From positions 3,100,001 to 3,164,000 of the forward strand of contig SMLU01000001.1 of NCBI GenBank assembly GCA_007859745.1: 64,000 bases of DNA. The letters are read 5' to 3'. The DNA comes from Phycisphaerae bacterium RAS1 (GTDB lineage Bacteria; Planctomycetota; Phycisphaerae; UBA1845; Fen-1342). Each line of letters starts with the position of its first letter. Position 1 is the first letter of the stretch. Positions 8,232-17,500 of the stretch are shown here, piece after piece. The notes under the pieces were generated by a model. That model was not told where the DNA came from, did no database searches, and saw only the letters and a list, made by a program, of their open reading frames with translations. The translations under genes and the position numbers were made by a program.

Positions 8232-8695
8232 GCGCCGCTCCTCGACCCGTCGTCGCATTTGGCCGTGTGTGTCAGATACTTGACCATGACCAGGAGCATT
8301 CCGCCGCCGTCGGCATGGGAGTAGCGGGCCGAGTTCGTCATCGCGTGAATAATGTGAACGCCCAATCCCCCGGGCCGGACCTCTTCCAGCCGTCGGCCGG
8401 CGATCTTGCTCAGGTCCACCTGGCGGCCGAAGTCGCGGATGCGAACCTCGACGCCCGGACCCTCGACCGCGTCGCGAATCGGGCGGCATTCAATGTGAAT
8501 CGGCTGGTCGGTCCGGCCGCCGTAGCCGTGGCGGATGACGTTGGTGAGCGCTTCATCCACGGCCAGCACGATCTCGGCGATCTGCTGTTCGTTCCAGCCG
8601 TTCGGCCCGAGCCAGGCGCGCAGGTGCTCGCGGACCGGCTGCAACTCGGTCGGATCGCTGCGAATGTCCACGCGCAGAGGCGCTGCGGCGCTCAT
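8228..8695 (-). CDS. RsbW-like anti-sigma serine kinase (GHKL ATPase)
   Basis: 155-aa GHKL-fold ATP-binding protein. The N box is VDEALTNVIRHGY, the G1-like box RIRDFGRQVD and the G2 box RPGGLGVHII. Such proteins bind a sigma factor or phosphorylate a STAS partner. No sigma factor is encoded nearby. It overlaps the STAS gene by 4 bases (GTGA) and the upstream lipoprotein gene by 4 bases (ATGA), so partner and kinase should be made together. Confidence 0.85.
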   Translation of the reverse strand: MSAAAPLRVDIRSDPTELQPVREHLRAWLGPNGWNEQQIAEIVLAVDEALTNVIRHGYGGRTDQPIHIECRPIRDAVEGPGVEVRIRDFGRQVDLSKIAGRRLEEVRPGGLGVHIIHAMTNSARYSHADGGGMLLVMVKYLTHTAKCDDGSRSGA

Positions 8696-9171
8696 GGCGA
8701 ATCGATCTCCCGCTGAGACAGAGCTTGCGCGGCGCCGCCGCCGTCGGCAGGACCTGGCGAATCATCGGGCGGAGGCGGACGGCGGCCGTGCACCACGACC
8801 TCGGCGTTGCGCAGCGCCTCGCGCCAGCGCTCCACGGCGACGGCGCGCTCGGCCGGCGACGCGTAGTAACGATATCCGAAATCCTGGTCGCACAGATCGC
8901 GCAAGGCCAGGGCCGCATACATTCTCACGGCGCGGTCCGGGTCTTCCAGCAGATCCACGAGCTTGTGAACGGCCTCCAGATCGCGCGCCTCGGCGACCTG
9001 CACGACCGCCCGCGCCCGCTGCACCGGATCGCTCGATTGCAGGGCTCGACGGCGCCCCTCGGCCGAATTGCAGCCCGCCAGCGCCGCGGCCGCGAGACAT
9101 GTCGCGATGACGCGCGTCACGCGGCGACGACAACGAACGCGTCGCCGGACTCTTGCGCTCATAGATGGCAT
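8692..9171 (-). CDS. Small lipoprotein with HEAT-like repeat
   Basis: 159 aa with an arginine-rich N-terminus, a hydrophobic segment and a lipobox ending LAGC, so probably a lipid-anchored protein. Residues ~45-100 (QRARAVVQVAEARDLEAV, then AVRMYAALALRDL) look like one or two HEAT-type helical repeats, a protein-binding scaffold. The C-terminus is proline-rich. It heads the overlapping operon with the RsbW-like kinase. The ATG at 9162 is an equally good start. The function is unknown. Confidence 0.65.
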   Translation of the reverse strand: MPSMSARVRRRVRCRRRVTRVIATCLAAAALAGCNSAEGRRRALQSSDPVQRARAVVQVAEARDLEAVHKLVDLLEDPDRAVRMYAALALRDLCDQDFGYRYYASPAERAVAVERWREALRNAEVVVHGRRPPPPDDSPGPADGGGAAQALSQREIDSP

Positions 9172-9330
9172 CGGTGGCGATTATAGAGACCGGCGGGCGC
9201 ATCCGCCTAGTGAGGCAGTTACGCAGATCGCGCCTGATCCAAGCCGCGACCGCGAGAGAGCGGTTTCCGCCCGCTGGATGCCCTTCGCTCCAATACGGTC
9301 GCGGCTCGGTTCAGAAAGGCGGCAGCGAGA

Positions 9331-9362
9331 AGGGCCGGCCGGCAACGCGCCGGACCGGCCCT
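9331..9362 (-). terminator. Hairpin after the 9392 gene
   Basis: AGGGCCGG paired with CCGGCCCT around a second GCCGG/CCGGC pairing, 30 bases past the stop at 9392. There is no long U-tract. The rest of 9172-9391 shows nothing I recognise. Confidence 0.4.
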
Positions 9363-9391
9363 GAAGCGTCAAATGAAAGTCCGCCCGCCGA

Positions 9392-10957
9392 TCACGGCCC
9401 TGCGAGCAGCGCGATGAACGGGTTAATGTCGAGAATATCGACGTTTCCGTCGCCGTTGACGTCGGAGTTGGCCAGCGGACAGCACGGGAAGTCGAGCGCG
9501 TACTGGGCCGGGTCGCCGATCGCCAGAATGAACGGGTTGATGTCGAGGATGTTCACTTCGCCGTCGCAGTTGGCGTCGCCGATGAGCGTCGCCGCCCGCG
9601 GCGGGAGCTGCATGACCAGCAGCGCCTGGCCGAGGCTCACGGCGGCGCCGTTGCGCAGATCGCAGTGGAAGTAGTAGCGCCGATCCGCCGTCAGGAACGA
9701 ATCATCGTTGTTGAACACCGAGAGGAAGGCGTCGTCGTCAAGCAGGCCGTTGCCGTCGACGTCCACGCCGTCGCCCTCGCGCGCCACGACCAGCTCGCCG
9801 TTGAGCACCAGCACGCCGTTGGCATTCAAGTCCGCGTTGTTGGTGACGCCGCCGATGACGACATCGCAGCAGTCGTTGACGGCGTTGTTGAAGAACGTCG
9901 TCGAGAAGGGGGTGTCGTCGTACAGCTCGGTGTTGCCGGGCGTGATGGGCTGGTCCGTCGCGGCGATGACCGACGTGACCTGGCGCACCCAGTCGATGCC
10001 GTCCGCGTTGCTGCCGCGGAAGGAATAGCACAGGCCGTCGGGCGAAATCTGCTGGCTGCCGGCGTCGCCGGAGATTGCGGAGACGAGCGAGACGAACGTC
10101 GAGCCGGGCAGTACGACGCCTTCCTGGGCCACGACGCGGCCGTCATAGACCATGACGAGATCGCTCGTGGTCGCGCCGTTCAGGTCGGCGTGGTAGATGT
10201 AGTGCGAGCCGTCACCGCTGGAGCGGAACCGGTCGCTGGTGAGGTTGTCGAGCGACTGGTCGGGCGCGACCAACTGGCCGGCCGGGACGGTCACGTCCGT
10301 CTCCGCCATGGCCGTGCCGGTCAGCGGATCGGTGTTGCTGAAGAGCGCTTGCTTGGTCGTGGTCGGCGTGAGAACCGAGCGGAAGCGGACGTCGCCATTC
10401 TCGAGAATGTGCGACGCGTTGTTGGTCGAGCCGTAGTTCTGGCCGGCGATGCCGGGGACCGGGCCGGTGCCTTCCCTTGCGACGATCGAAAACGCCGACG
10501 GGGGATTCACGTTGTCGGCGCGAACGACGATGTCATCCGCCGTCGTCGCGGCGCCGGTGTCGGCGTTGAACGCGATGCGCCCGCCGTTGTTGATGCCCAT
10601 TTGCGTGCGAATCGAGACGTACGTCACGGTCGGGTCGCCCGGAATCTGGTCGCCCTCCTTGACGATCAGCACCGCCCCAGCGCCCGTATCGCCGCTGCCC
10701 TGGATGATCACATCGAGGTCGACGCCGGCCTGATCCGCGACGGCGCCGAGAATCCACATCCGGCCGTCGGGACTGACGAACGGTCGGTCAAATTGCGTGG
10801 CCGTACCGGGGTTGAACACCGCCCCGGCCAGGCCCGGCACGCCCGATGTCGGGGCATGGAAGTTTGAGAAGATGACCTTGGGGGCCGCGGCAAACGCGCC
10901 GCAGGCGGCGGCCAGACAACCGGCCGCGGTGAGAAATCGTGTCAGTCGGGAACGCAT
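9392..10957 (-). CDS. Secreted protein with dockerin-like C-terminus
   Basis: 521 aa. A signal peptide (FLTAAGCLAAACGAFA) precedes ~430 residues of repetitive beta-type sequence (VKEGDQIPGD, VAREGTGPVPG, VAQEGVVLPG, VAREGDGVD). These 'xxxEGxxxPG' units recur about every 80-90 residues and resemble the planctomycetal DUF7453-type extracellular family. The C-terminus has two EF-hand-like loops, GDANCDGEVNILDINPF and SDVNGDGNVDILDINPF, as in dockerin I. The same tail ends the proteins at 43391 and 45859. It is probably exported and Ca2+-stabilised; the binding partner is unknown. The 5' side (10958-11210) holds no gene. Confidence 0.75.
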   Translation of the reverse strand: MRSRLTRFLTAAGCLAAACGAFAAAPKVIFSNFHAPTSGVPGLAGAVFNPGTATQFDRPFVSPDGRMWILGAVADQAGVDLDVIIQGSGDTGAGAVLIVKEGDQIPGDPTVTYVSIRTQMGINNGGRIAFNADTGAATTADDIVVRADNVNPPSAFSIVAREGTGPVPGIAGQNYGSTNNASHILENGDVRFRSVLTPTTTKQALFSNTDPLTGTAMAETDVTVPAGQLVAPDQSLDNLTSDRFRSSGDGSHYIYHADLNGATTSDLVMVYDGRVVAQEGVVLPGSTFVSLVSAISGDAGSQQISPDGLCYSFRGSNADGIDWVRQVTSVIAATDQPITPGNTELYDDTPFSTTFFNNAVNDCCDVVIGGVTNNADLNANGVLVLNGELVVAREGDGVDVDGNGLLDDDAFLSVFNNDDSFLTADRRYYFHCDLRNGAAVSLGQALLVMQLPPRAATLIGDANCDGEVNILDINPFILAIGDPAQYALDFPCCPLANSDVNGDGNVDILDINPFIALLAGP

Positions 10958-11210
10958 GCTCTTGCCTCCATTTGCTACAGTTGGAACTGCTCCGCCGCCC
11001 GAACAGACCGGCGGCGGCTCGCTTCACCATCCCATCGGCGGCGCGACGCCGTCGCGACGCCTCCCTCGGGACCGCCGGGTGCGTTGCCAAGTTGACCACC
11101 CGCGCTGATACCCTGAGTCCACTTATCTTACTGCGCGGGCGGTCAAAGCGAATGTCGAAATCCGCATGTTCATCGTTGTTCGCTGCAATCGCCGCAGCCT
11201 AGAGGGTCCG

Positions 11211-11309
11211 TCCGAACCCGCCGCGCCAAGCGGCGGGGTGACGATCGTAAACGCGCAGCGTCGCTCAGGCCGAGGACGTCACCCCGCCGCTGGGCGCGGC
11301 GGGTTCGGA
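11211..11309. repeat. 99-bp two-hairpin palindromic repeat, copy 2
   Basis: Same arms as copy 1 (TCCGAACCCGCCGCGCC ... GGCGCGGCGGGTTCGGA) and the same length. It is followed by AAATGCCCGCCGAGCCTGC (11312-11331), the inverse of the flank before copy 1. It lies between divergent genes. Confidence 0.88.
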
Positions 11310-11375
11310 CAGAAATGCCCGCCGAGCCTGCAAAATACATGGTCGCACGTCCTGCTCCCGAGCCGTCCCTGATAA

Positions 11376-11403
11376 TTGCACGATTCGCCGTTTCGCATAT
11401 AAT
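11376..11403 (+). promoter_or_regulatory. Near-consensus sigma70 promoter before the secDF region
   Basis: TTGCAC (11376-11381), a 16-bp spacer, then a perfect TATAAT (11398-11403). The expected start is about 11410, upstream of the small exported protein and secDF on the same strand. Confidence 0.7.
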
Positions 11404-11421
11404 CGCCGCTCCTGCAAATAC

Positions 11422-11919
11422 ATGGGCGATATGTTAAGAACCGGACGAAACGTCTCGATGCCCCTCGCGTGTGCCGCGGCCCTGCTGCTCGTGGTCGTCG
11501 CTGAGGGCAACGCCTGGCCCTGGCTTGCGGAAATCTCCCCGCAACCGGCGACCCCCGCTCCGGCCTCAGACGATGGCGCCCCCGACGACGCCCCGCCGCC
11601 GCCCGCCTGCATTACCGCACTGGCCGACGTGGCGCCGCCGCGCTGCGGCGATGGCCCGCGTCTTTCGCTCCGGTGCGGCGCAGGTCCGGAAGACTCGCCA
11701 CCGCGGGCGTCCGCCGCGCCGCGGCCCTCGCCCCTGGTCTGGACACTCGCCGTCGCGGTGCTTCCGGGCGCCTGCTTCGCCGCGGAGTTACTCAGCCCAT
11801 ACGAGCTGCCTGCCCGGGCGATGGGGGCGTGGCGATCACACGCAGCAGCCGACGCGCGCGAATGTTTCCGAACGCTCCTTCGCTCGGCAATCCGCCGCAC
11901 CGGCCCGCCGCCGGCCTGA
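11422..11919 (+). CDS. Small exported hypothetical protein
   Basis: Up to 165 aa. A hydrophobic N-terminal segment (LACAAALLLVVVAEGNA) reads as a signal or anchor, followed by a low-complexity Pro/Ala linker with several cysteines and a second hydrophobic stretch (LVWTLAVAVLPGACFAAELL). I do not recognise it. It is supported by a strong promoter just upstream and by sitting 126 bases before secDF, where many bacteria have yajC, though it does not look like YajC. There is no clear Shine-Dalgarno site; ATG 11431 or 11458 could be the start instead. Confidence 0.4.
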   Translation: MGDMLRTGRNVSMPLACAAALLLVVVAEGNAWPWLAEISPQPATPAPASDDGAPDDAPPPPACITALADVAPPRCGDGPRLSLRCGAGPEDSPPRASAAPRPSPLVWTLAVAVLPGACFAAELLSPYELPARAMGAWRSHAAADARECFRTLLRSAIRRTGPPPA

Positions 11920-12044
11920 CCCGCCCCACGCACGGTCCGCCGGGCGCCGCTCGGCGGGAACCGCGCAATCGCCACAACTGAATTCAATGACCGCCCCTGA
12001 CCGGCCTGCCCGGTCGCGGGCCCTTTCACCGAAGGAAGAAAGAG

Positions 12045-15000
12045 ATGTTCGAGAAAAACCTGGCCCAGCGCCTGGGACTGATTGGCGTGGTGGTCGTGAT
12101 CGCCATCCTGGCGCTGTTCGACTTTCGCGATCGGAAACTCAACCTCCGCCCCGGCCTCGATATCGCCGGCGGCGTGTCCATGATCTTCGAAATCGACGAT
12201 GAGGGCATGCAGGACAATCCCAACCTCGCCGAGGAAATGAAAACGCTGCTCCAGAAGCGCGTCGACCCGCACGGCGTGTACGACCTGAAGTGGCGCGTCC
12301 ACGGTCGCAACCGCATCGAAGTGCAGATGCCGCTGCCTCCCAAGGACGCCAAGCGGCTTCAGGAAGAATACCTGAAGGCCGAAGAAGAACTGTTCAGCAC
12401 CAACCTCAAGCTCAGCGCAGTCGAAACCGCGGTCCGCATGCCCGTCGCGCAGCGGGCGGATGAAATCCGCCGGCTGGCGGCCGGCGCCGCCGAGCGCGAG
12501 CAGCTTCTGACCGCGGCCGCCCGCGCGTACGACACGTACGACGCGGCCCAGGTCGATTTGCGCCGCGCCCGCGCCGGTGAGGCGGTCAAGCCGCTCGAGC
12601 TGCCGGACGAAATCGCCAGCGCGCCCGCGACCGCCAGCGGACCGACGCCGCAGCAGCTCGAAGCGCTCGAAGCCGCCCGTCGCGACGCGCAAGAGGCGTA
12701 CGAAGATGCACTGGGGGCGGTGCTGGCCGGCAACCTGGACGCGACCCGCTTCAAGGACATCCTCGAAATGGAGGACACCTCCGCCATTCGGCGCAACAGC
12801 CTGGCCGAGCTGGAAGGCCGGCACCCGCAAATCAAGGACAAGATCGCCGCCGTCCTCGAAAAACACCGCACCTGGCGGCAGTCGCGCGGCGCGCTCGACG
12901 GCCCGGCTGACTTGCAGCGACTCCTGCGCGGCGCCGGCGTGCTGGAATTCCGCATCCTGGCCGAGCCGAACCCGGACAACATGACCAAGTTCGATCGCTA
13001 TCGACGCCAGCTTCTGGAAATCGGCCCGCGCCCGCGGCCCGGCGACGAAGAGGGCTGGTTCAAAATCGACAACCCGCTGGCCTTCTTCTACCTGAATTCG
13101 CCGGCGGAACTGGCCGCGATGGACTACAAGAATCACCGCAGCTTCGTGGTCGAAAAACGCGGCGACACGTTCTACGTCCTGGGCCGGCTGGGCCAGGAAT
13201 TCGGCCTGCTGCACGGTCAGAACTGGCAGCTCAAGCGGGCCATGATCGACCGCGACCAGCAGGGCCGGCTGTGCGTGCAGTTCCAGCTCGACCAATCCGG
13301 CGGCGGCTTGTTCGAAGACCTGACGCGCCAGAACCTGCAAAAGCAGTTGTGCATTCTGCTCGACGGTACGGCTTACTCGGCCGCCGTCATCCAGAGCAAG
13401 ATCTCCACGCACGGCCAGATCACCGGTGACTTCAGCCTGGAGAAGGTCAGCTACCTGGTGCAGACCATGCAGGCCGGTGCGCTGCCGGCGCGCCTGAAGG
13501 AGACGCCGCTGTCGGAGCGCACCATCGGTTCGAGCCTGGGCGAGGCGAATCTCAACAAGGCGCTTTACAGCGGCTACATCGCGGGCTGCGCCGTGATCGC
13601 GATCATGATCGGCTACTACTTCCTGTGCGGCAGCGTGGCCGTCGCGGCCCTGGCGCTGAACGTGCTGCTGACGCTGGCGATCCTGGCGATGCTGGACGCG
13701 CGCATGACGCTCGACGGCATCGCCGGCATCATCCTGTCGATCGGCATGACCGTCGACGCCAACGTGCTGATCTACGAGCGGATGCGCGAAGAAAAGCAGC
13801 GCGGCTCGTCGCTGCGGTTGATCGTCAAGAACGGCTTCGACAAGGCCTTCAGCACCATCTTCGACTCAAACATCACCACGCTGCTGATCTGCGTGATCAT
13901 CTACTACGTCGGTTCGGAAGAGATCAAGGGTTTCGGCCTGACGCTGGGCTGGGGCATCGTGCTGAACCTCTTCACCTCGGTCTTCGTCTCGCGCACGCTC
14001 TTCTCGCTCCTGCTGAAGTACAACGTGCTCAAAGACGTGAAGATGATGCACCTGATCCCGCCGCCCACCATCGACTGGTACGGCAAACGCAAAATGTTCC
14101 TGGCGATCTCGACAGTGGTGATCGCCTCCGGCCTGGCGCTGACCTGGTTCCGCGGCAAGGACCTGCTCGACGTCGAGTTCCGCGGCGGCGTCAACGCAGA
14201 GTTGGAGCTCAAGCAGCGCGGCCTGAACGACATCGATATCGCCCGCAAGATCACCGACGCGTCCGCCGGCCTGAAGTCTGACGCCGCCAAGCTCGCCTCC
14301 GCGACCGTCGAGCCCGGCGACGGACCCAGCACGTTCATCGTCAGCATTCCGGGCGTCGACCAGAAGCGCATCGCCGCCTTCATTATCGAACCCCTGGAAG
14401 ACGCGTCTCTGTTGCAGCGCGGCGGACTGGACATGCGTGCCGGCGAAGACCGCGTCCGAATCCGCGCCAAGGAAAGCGCCACCGCCGAGCAGCTTCAAAA
14501 CCTCATTCGCGGACTGACCGCCGCCGGCGCCGGCGCCGCCGACAATATCGCCCGGTCCGCCGTCGGCTCGGTGGTCGACCTGGGCAACGACGCCGAAAAG
14601 GGATTGATCTGGAACATCACCACGATTGAAACCAACAAGCGCCTGGTGCAGAACGCGATCGAGACCGCCGTCGGCCAGGACCTGCGCATTCAGCCGCGCA
14701 TCACCTACGTGTTCCGCGGCCAGGAGGGACGTCCGGTCCCGATCACCGACTCGCGCCTCGAAAATGTCCTGAGCGGCCTGCCGCCCGAGTTCTCGGCCGA
14801 CGTGACCGACTTCCGCGAGGGCGCGGCGCTCTGGTTCGACGACATGAGTCCGCCCCAGTCCGTCCAGACCGTCAAGACGCGCCTCAAGAACATGCGCCTG
14901 CAGCCCGGCTACCAGGATTACCCCTACCGCCCATTCGAGATTCTCGGCGTGAAACCGGCCGGCGGGAAGGACGAGAGCGGCCAGCCGCTCTATTCCAGCA

Positions 15001-15707
15001 TGGTGGTCGTGCTGAGCGACGCCTCCTACCGCTACTCGGAAGACGCCGACCGCTGGCTGAGCGAGTTCGCCGGCAAGGAGCAGACGCTGGCGATGGCCAC
15101 GCTGGATTCCGAGCAGACACTCCGCAAGGTGTCGCAGTTCAAGCCGCAGATCGCGGCCCAGTCGCAGACGCGCGCCTCGCTGGCCCTGCTCCTGTCGTGG
15201 GCCATGATCATCGGCTACGTCTGGATTCGTTTCGGCCGCCCCTCGTACGGCATCGCCGGCGTCATCGCGCTGGTGCACGACGTGCTGGTCGCCCTCGGCT
15301 GCGTGGCGCTCTCGGGCGTCATCGGCGGCGGCGGGGCCTTCGGCTCGGTCCTGCTGATCGACGATTTCAAAATCAGCATGCCGATCATCGCCGCTTTCCT
15401 GACGATCATCGGCTTCTCGATCAACGACACCATCGTCATCTTCGACCGCATCCGCGAACTCCGCGGACGCCTCGGCGTCGTGACGCCGCGGATCATCAAC
15501 GACGCCGTCAACCAGTGCATGGCCCGCACGCTGCTGACGAGCTTCACGGTGCTGGTGGTGCTGCTGGCGATGTACATCTTCGGCGGCAGCAGCATCCGCG
15601 GGTTCAACTACGCCATGTTCCTCGGGTCGATCAGCGGCGTGTACTCGACCGTGGCCATCGCCGCGCCGATCCTGCTCTTCGGCGCCAAGGACGTGCAGGA
15701 AGAGTGA
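12045..15707 (+). CDS. secDF: Fused protein translocase subunit SecDF
   Basis: 1220 aa, SecD and SecF in one chain. It uses the proton gradient to complete Sec export on the periplasmic side. The SecD half has TM1 at ~8-25, a large periplasmic region with a long helical insert (~110-290), and a membrane block ~505-660 with GMTVDANVLIYERMREE (Asp near 567). The SecF half starts with RKMFLAISTVVIASGLAL (~686) and carries TIIGFSINDTIVIFDRIRE near 1122. AAGGAAG lies upstream of the ATG. It is longer than the ~750-aa Bacillus SecDF because of the expanded periplasmic domains. Confidence 0.95.
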   Translation: MFEKNLAQRLGLIGVVVVIAILALFDFRDRKLNLRPGLDIAGGVSMIFEIDDEGMQDNPNLAEEMKTLLQKRVDPHGVYDLKWRVHGRNRIEVQMPLPPKDAKRLQEEYLKAEEELFSTNLKLSAVETAVRMPVAQRADEIRRLAAGAAEREQLLTAAARAYDTYDAAQVDLRRARAGEAVKPLELPDEIASAPATASGPTPQQLEALEAARRDAQEAYEDALGAVLAGNLDATRFKDILEMEDTSAIRRNSLAELEGRHPQIKDKIAAVLEKHRTWRQSRGALDGPADLQRLLRGAGVLEFRILAEPNPDNMTKFDRYRRQLLEIGPRPRPGDEEGWFKIDNPLAFFYLNSPAELAAMDYKNHRSFVVEKRGDTFYVLGRLGQEFGLLHGQNWQLKRAMIDRDQQGRLCVQFQLDQSGGGLFEDLTRQNLQKQLCILLDGTAYSAAVIQSKISTHGQITGDFSLEKVSYLVQTMQAGALPARLKETPLSERTIGSSLGEANLNKALYSGYIAGCAVIAIMIGYYFLCGSVAVAALALNVLLTLAILAMLDARMTLDGIAGIILSIGMTVDANVLIYERMREEKQRGSSLRLIVKNGFDKAFSTIFDSNITTLLICVIIYYVGSEEIKGFGLTLGWGIVLNLFTSVFVSRTLFSLLLKYNVLKDVKMMHLIPPPTIDWYGKRKMFLAISTVVIASGLALTWFRGKDLLDVEFRGGVNAELELKQRGLNDIDIARKITDASAGLKSDAAKLASATVEPGDGPSTFIVSIPGVDQKRIAAFIIEPLEDASLLQRGGLDMRAGEDRVRIRAKESATAEQLQNLIRGLTAAGAGAADNIARSAVGSVVDLGNDAEKGLIWNITTIETNKRLVQNAIETAVGQDLRIQPRITYVFRGQEGRPVPITDSRLENVLSGLPPEFSADVTDFREGAALWFDDMSPPQSVQTVKTRLKNMRLQPGYQDYPYRPFEILGVKPAGGKDESGQPLYSSMVVVLSDASYRYSEDADRWLSEFAGKEQTLAMATLDSEQTLRKVSQFKPQIAAQSQTRASLALLLSWAMIIGYVWIRFGRPSYGIAGVIALVHDVLVALGCVALSGVIGGGGAFGSVLLIDDFKISMPIIAAFLTIIGFSINDTIVIFDRIRELRGRLGVVTPRIINDAVNQCMARTLLTSFTVLVVLLAMYIFGGSSIRGFNYAMFLGSISGVYSTVAIAAPILLFGAKDVQEE

Positions 15708-15746
15708 GGCCTGCGATCGACGAGCGACACCGAGCGCGCGTATCTG

Positions 15747-15845
15747 TCCGAACCCGCCGCGCCAAGCGGCGGGTTCACCTCCCCGGCCCATGCGGCGCCG
15801 TTCGCCTACTCTCCGCAACCCGCCGCTCGGCGCGGCGGGTTGGGA
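15747..15845. repeat. 99-bp two-hairpin palindromic repeat, copy 3
   Basis: TCCGAACCCGCCGCGCC ... CGCGGCGGGTTGGGA; the right arm has diverged slightly (GGTTGGGA for GGTTCGGA). It lies between the codirectional secDF and 15922 genes. Confidence 0.82.
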
Positions 15846-15921
15846 AAAGACCGCCCGGCAGGAGTGTCGGCAGCGTGCGCCGACCGGCTGTCGATCCGTG
15901 GACTGATCTAGGGAGACACGA

Positions 15922-17445
15922 ATGCCTCGGATTGACACGTCGCAACCCACCGGCGGTAGGAACCCGCGGTCGCTGCTTCGTGTTTGCAGGACGGCTGCGG
16001 GGTGCGGCGCTACCGTGACCCGTCGCGCTCACGGCGCAACGTGGGCGTCCACCTGCGCCGCGGTGTGGCTGGGCGCCATAGCTCGCGCTGCCCAAACAGC
16101 GCCGGCACAAAAGCCGGCCGTGCTGCGTGCCGCCGAAGAGGCTCGCAGCGCCAGCGCATTGGTCACCTCGCGCGTTGAATATTCGCGCTGGCGGCGTCCG
16201 ATCGGAGCCGACGAGCCGGATCACACGCATTTCTACACGTTTGAGTGTGCCGGCAATCAGTACGTGACGAGGTACTGGGGCGATGAGGAAGGGGTCGTCC
16301 GGCGACACCCCGACGGCCGCGCGGCTACGGTCTATTCTTTCCCGGGGCCGCGTCACATGCTGCACGATGACGACGGCGACTGGGTGCATTCGGAGGGGGC
16401 GCCGAGCGTGGAAGTGTGGGATCACGATACCCATCGCCCCGACTTCGGCCAGTTTGAGCTGCGATCCGTCTCGCTCAATCCAGGCGGAAAGGACATGACG
16501 GTCGACCAAGCGCGGCGCAAAGCCGGACTGTCGCCGATCGAATATTCCGTGGCCACCGATGGCGAGCTGGACCTGGTCTCCAGCACGCACGAGGGCTGGA
16601 CGCTGAAGTGGTGGATCGACCGAAAACGGAACTTCAGCATCGTAAAGTCACACGTGCTGCACGAGGGCAAGCTGCTGGGCGAGATGCTCTACCACACCGA
16701 GGAGATTGACGGGGCATGGTTCACCACCCGGCTCGAGCGCTACGTCTACGATCACGACGTACGTGAACTGCGCGAGATCGTGCAGGTCCACCACGCCGAG
16801 TTCAACCGTCCGGAGCACCCGCAGCAGCTGACGCCGGAACACATCGGCGTCGAGGTGGGAACCAGCGTCGACTTTCAGACCAATCCCGAGCGCAGCGGCT
16901 ACTGGGACGGCGACAAGATTATCCCCCAGGACGAGTTCTTCACGAAACTCCACAACGGGGAATTGGTGCGCAGCCCGGGCGTGCAAAAGGCGCTTGACAG
17001 CCTGCCGCGCATCTCGACGCCCGCGATGTTTGACGCTGCGGAGCGCGAGGCGAAGGCGCGTGACGCAGCCGATCAGGCGGAGCCCGAATTGCCCAAGCCG
17101 GCGGCGGATCTGCGGCGACAGGCGGATTCGGCGTGGGCCCGCTACACACGCAGTTTCATTGTGGACTATGGCTTGGACCGAGAGCAGACGCAGAAGGCGT
17201 GGGGTGTGCTGCGCGACTGCCAGGAGCAGGCCGCCCGCTACCTCAAACGCGAGCGCGAGGCGTTTGCCAAACTCGACGCCGCGAAGCCACCGGCGGGCGA
17301 CGGCGCACCAAGCTCCTCCCCGGCGGCTGATGCACGCGCCGCCAGGCTGCGCGAGCCGATCGACCGGATTTTCGAGAGCGAGTTGAAGCCCCGCCTGGAG
17401 CGTCTCCCCACGCGAGCCCAGCGGCAGCGAGCAGAAAAGCGGTAA
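15922..17445 (+). CDS. Secreted hypothetical protein with RLERLPTRAQR tail domain
   Basis: 507 aa. The N-terminus is long and basic, with a hydrophobic segment ~45-58 that may be a signal. The central ~300 residues are tryptophan- and aromatic-rich (TLKWWIDRKRNF, YWDGDKIIPQDEFF) without a recognised family. The last ~130 residues are helical: AWARYTRSFIVDYGLDREQ, then RLERLPTRAQRQRAEKR. The same two blocks end the protein at 22270, so this is a shared domain of unknown role. AGGGAG precedes the ATG. I assign no function. Confidence 0.7.
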   Translation: MPRIDTSQPTGGRNPRSLLRVCRTAAGCGATVTRRAHGATWASTCAAVWLGAIARAAQTAPAQKPAVLRAAEEARSASALVTSRVEYSRWRRPIGADEPDHTHFYTFECAGNQYVTRYWGDEEGVVRRHPDGRAATVYSFPGPRHMLHDDDGDWVHSEGAPSVEVWDHDTHRPDFGQFELRSVSLNPGGKDMTVDQARRKAGLSPIEYSVATDGELDLVSSTHEGWTLKWWIDRKRNFSIVKSHVLHEGKLLGEMLYHTEEIDGAWFTTRLERYVYDHDVRELREIVQVHHAEFNRPEHPQQLTPEHIGVEVGTSVDFQTNPERSGYWDGDKIIPQDEFFTKLHNGELVRSPGVQKALDSLPRISTPAMFDAAEREAKARDAADQAEPELPKPAADLRRQADSAWARYTRSFIVDYGLDREQTQKAWGVLRDCQEQAARYLKREREAFAKLDAAKPPAGDGAPSSSPAADARAARLREPIDRIFESELKPRLERLPTRAQRQRAEKR

Positions 17446-17500
17446 GCCGGACAGGGCGTGTGACAATTCACTGGTTGGCATGCCGACGGCCGCGTGCCGC

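Noticed and set aside
11265-13412. 715-codon open frame on the minus strand
   Set aside because: It is the antisense shadow of secDF and the preceding gene; the translation is Arg/Gln/His-rich and has no domain, and it crosses a promoter and a repeat.
13866-15950. 694-codon minus-strand frame
   Set aside because: Antisense of secDF; composition typical of GC-rich shadows.
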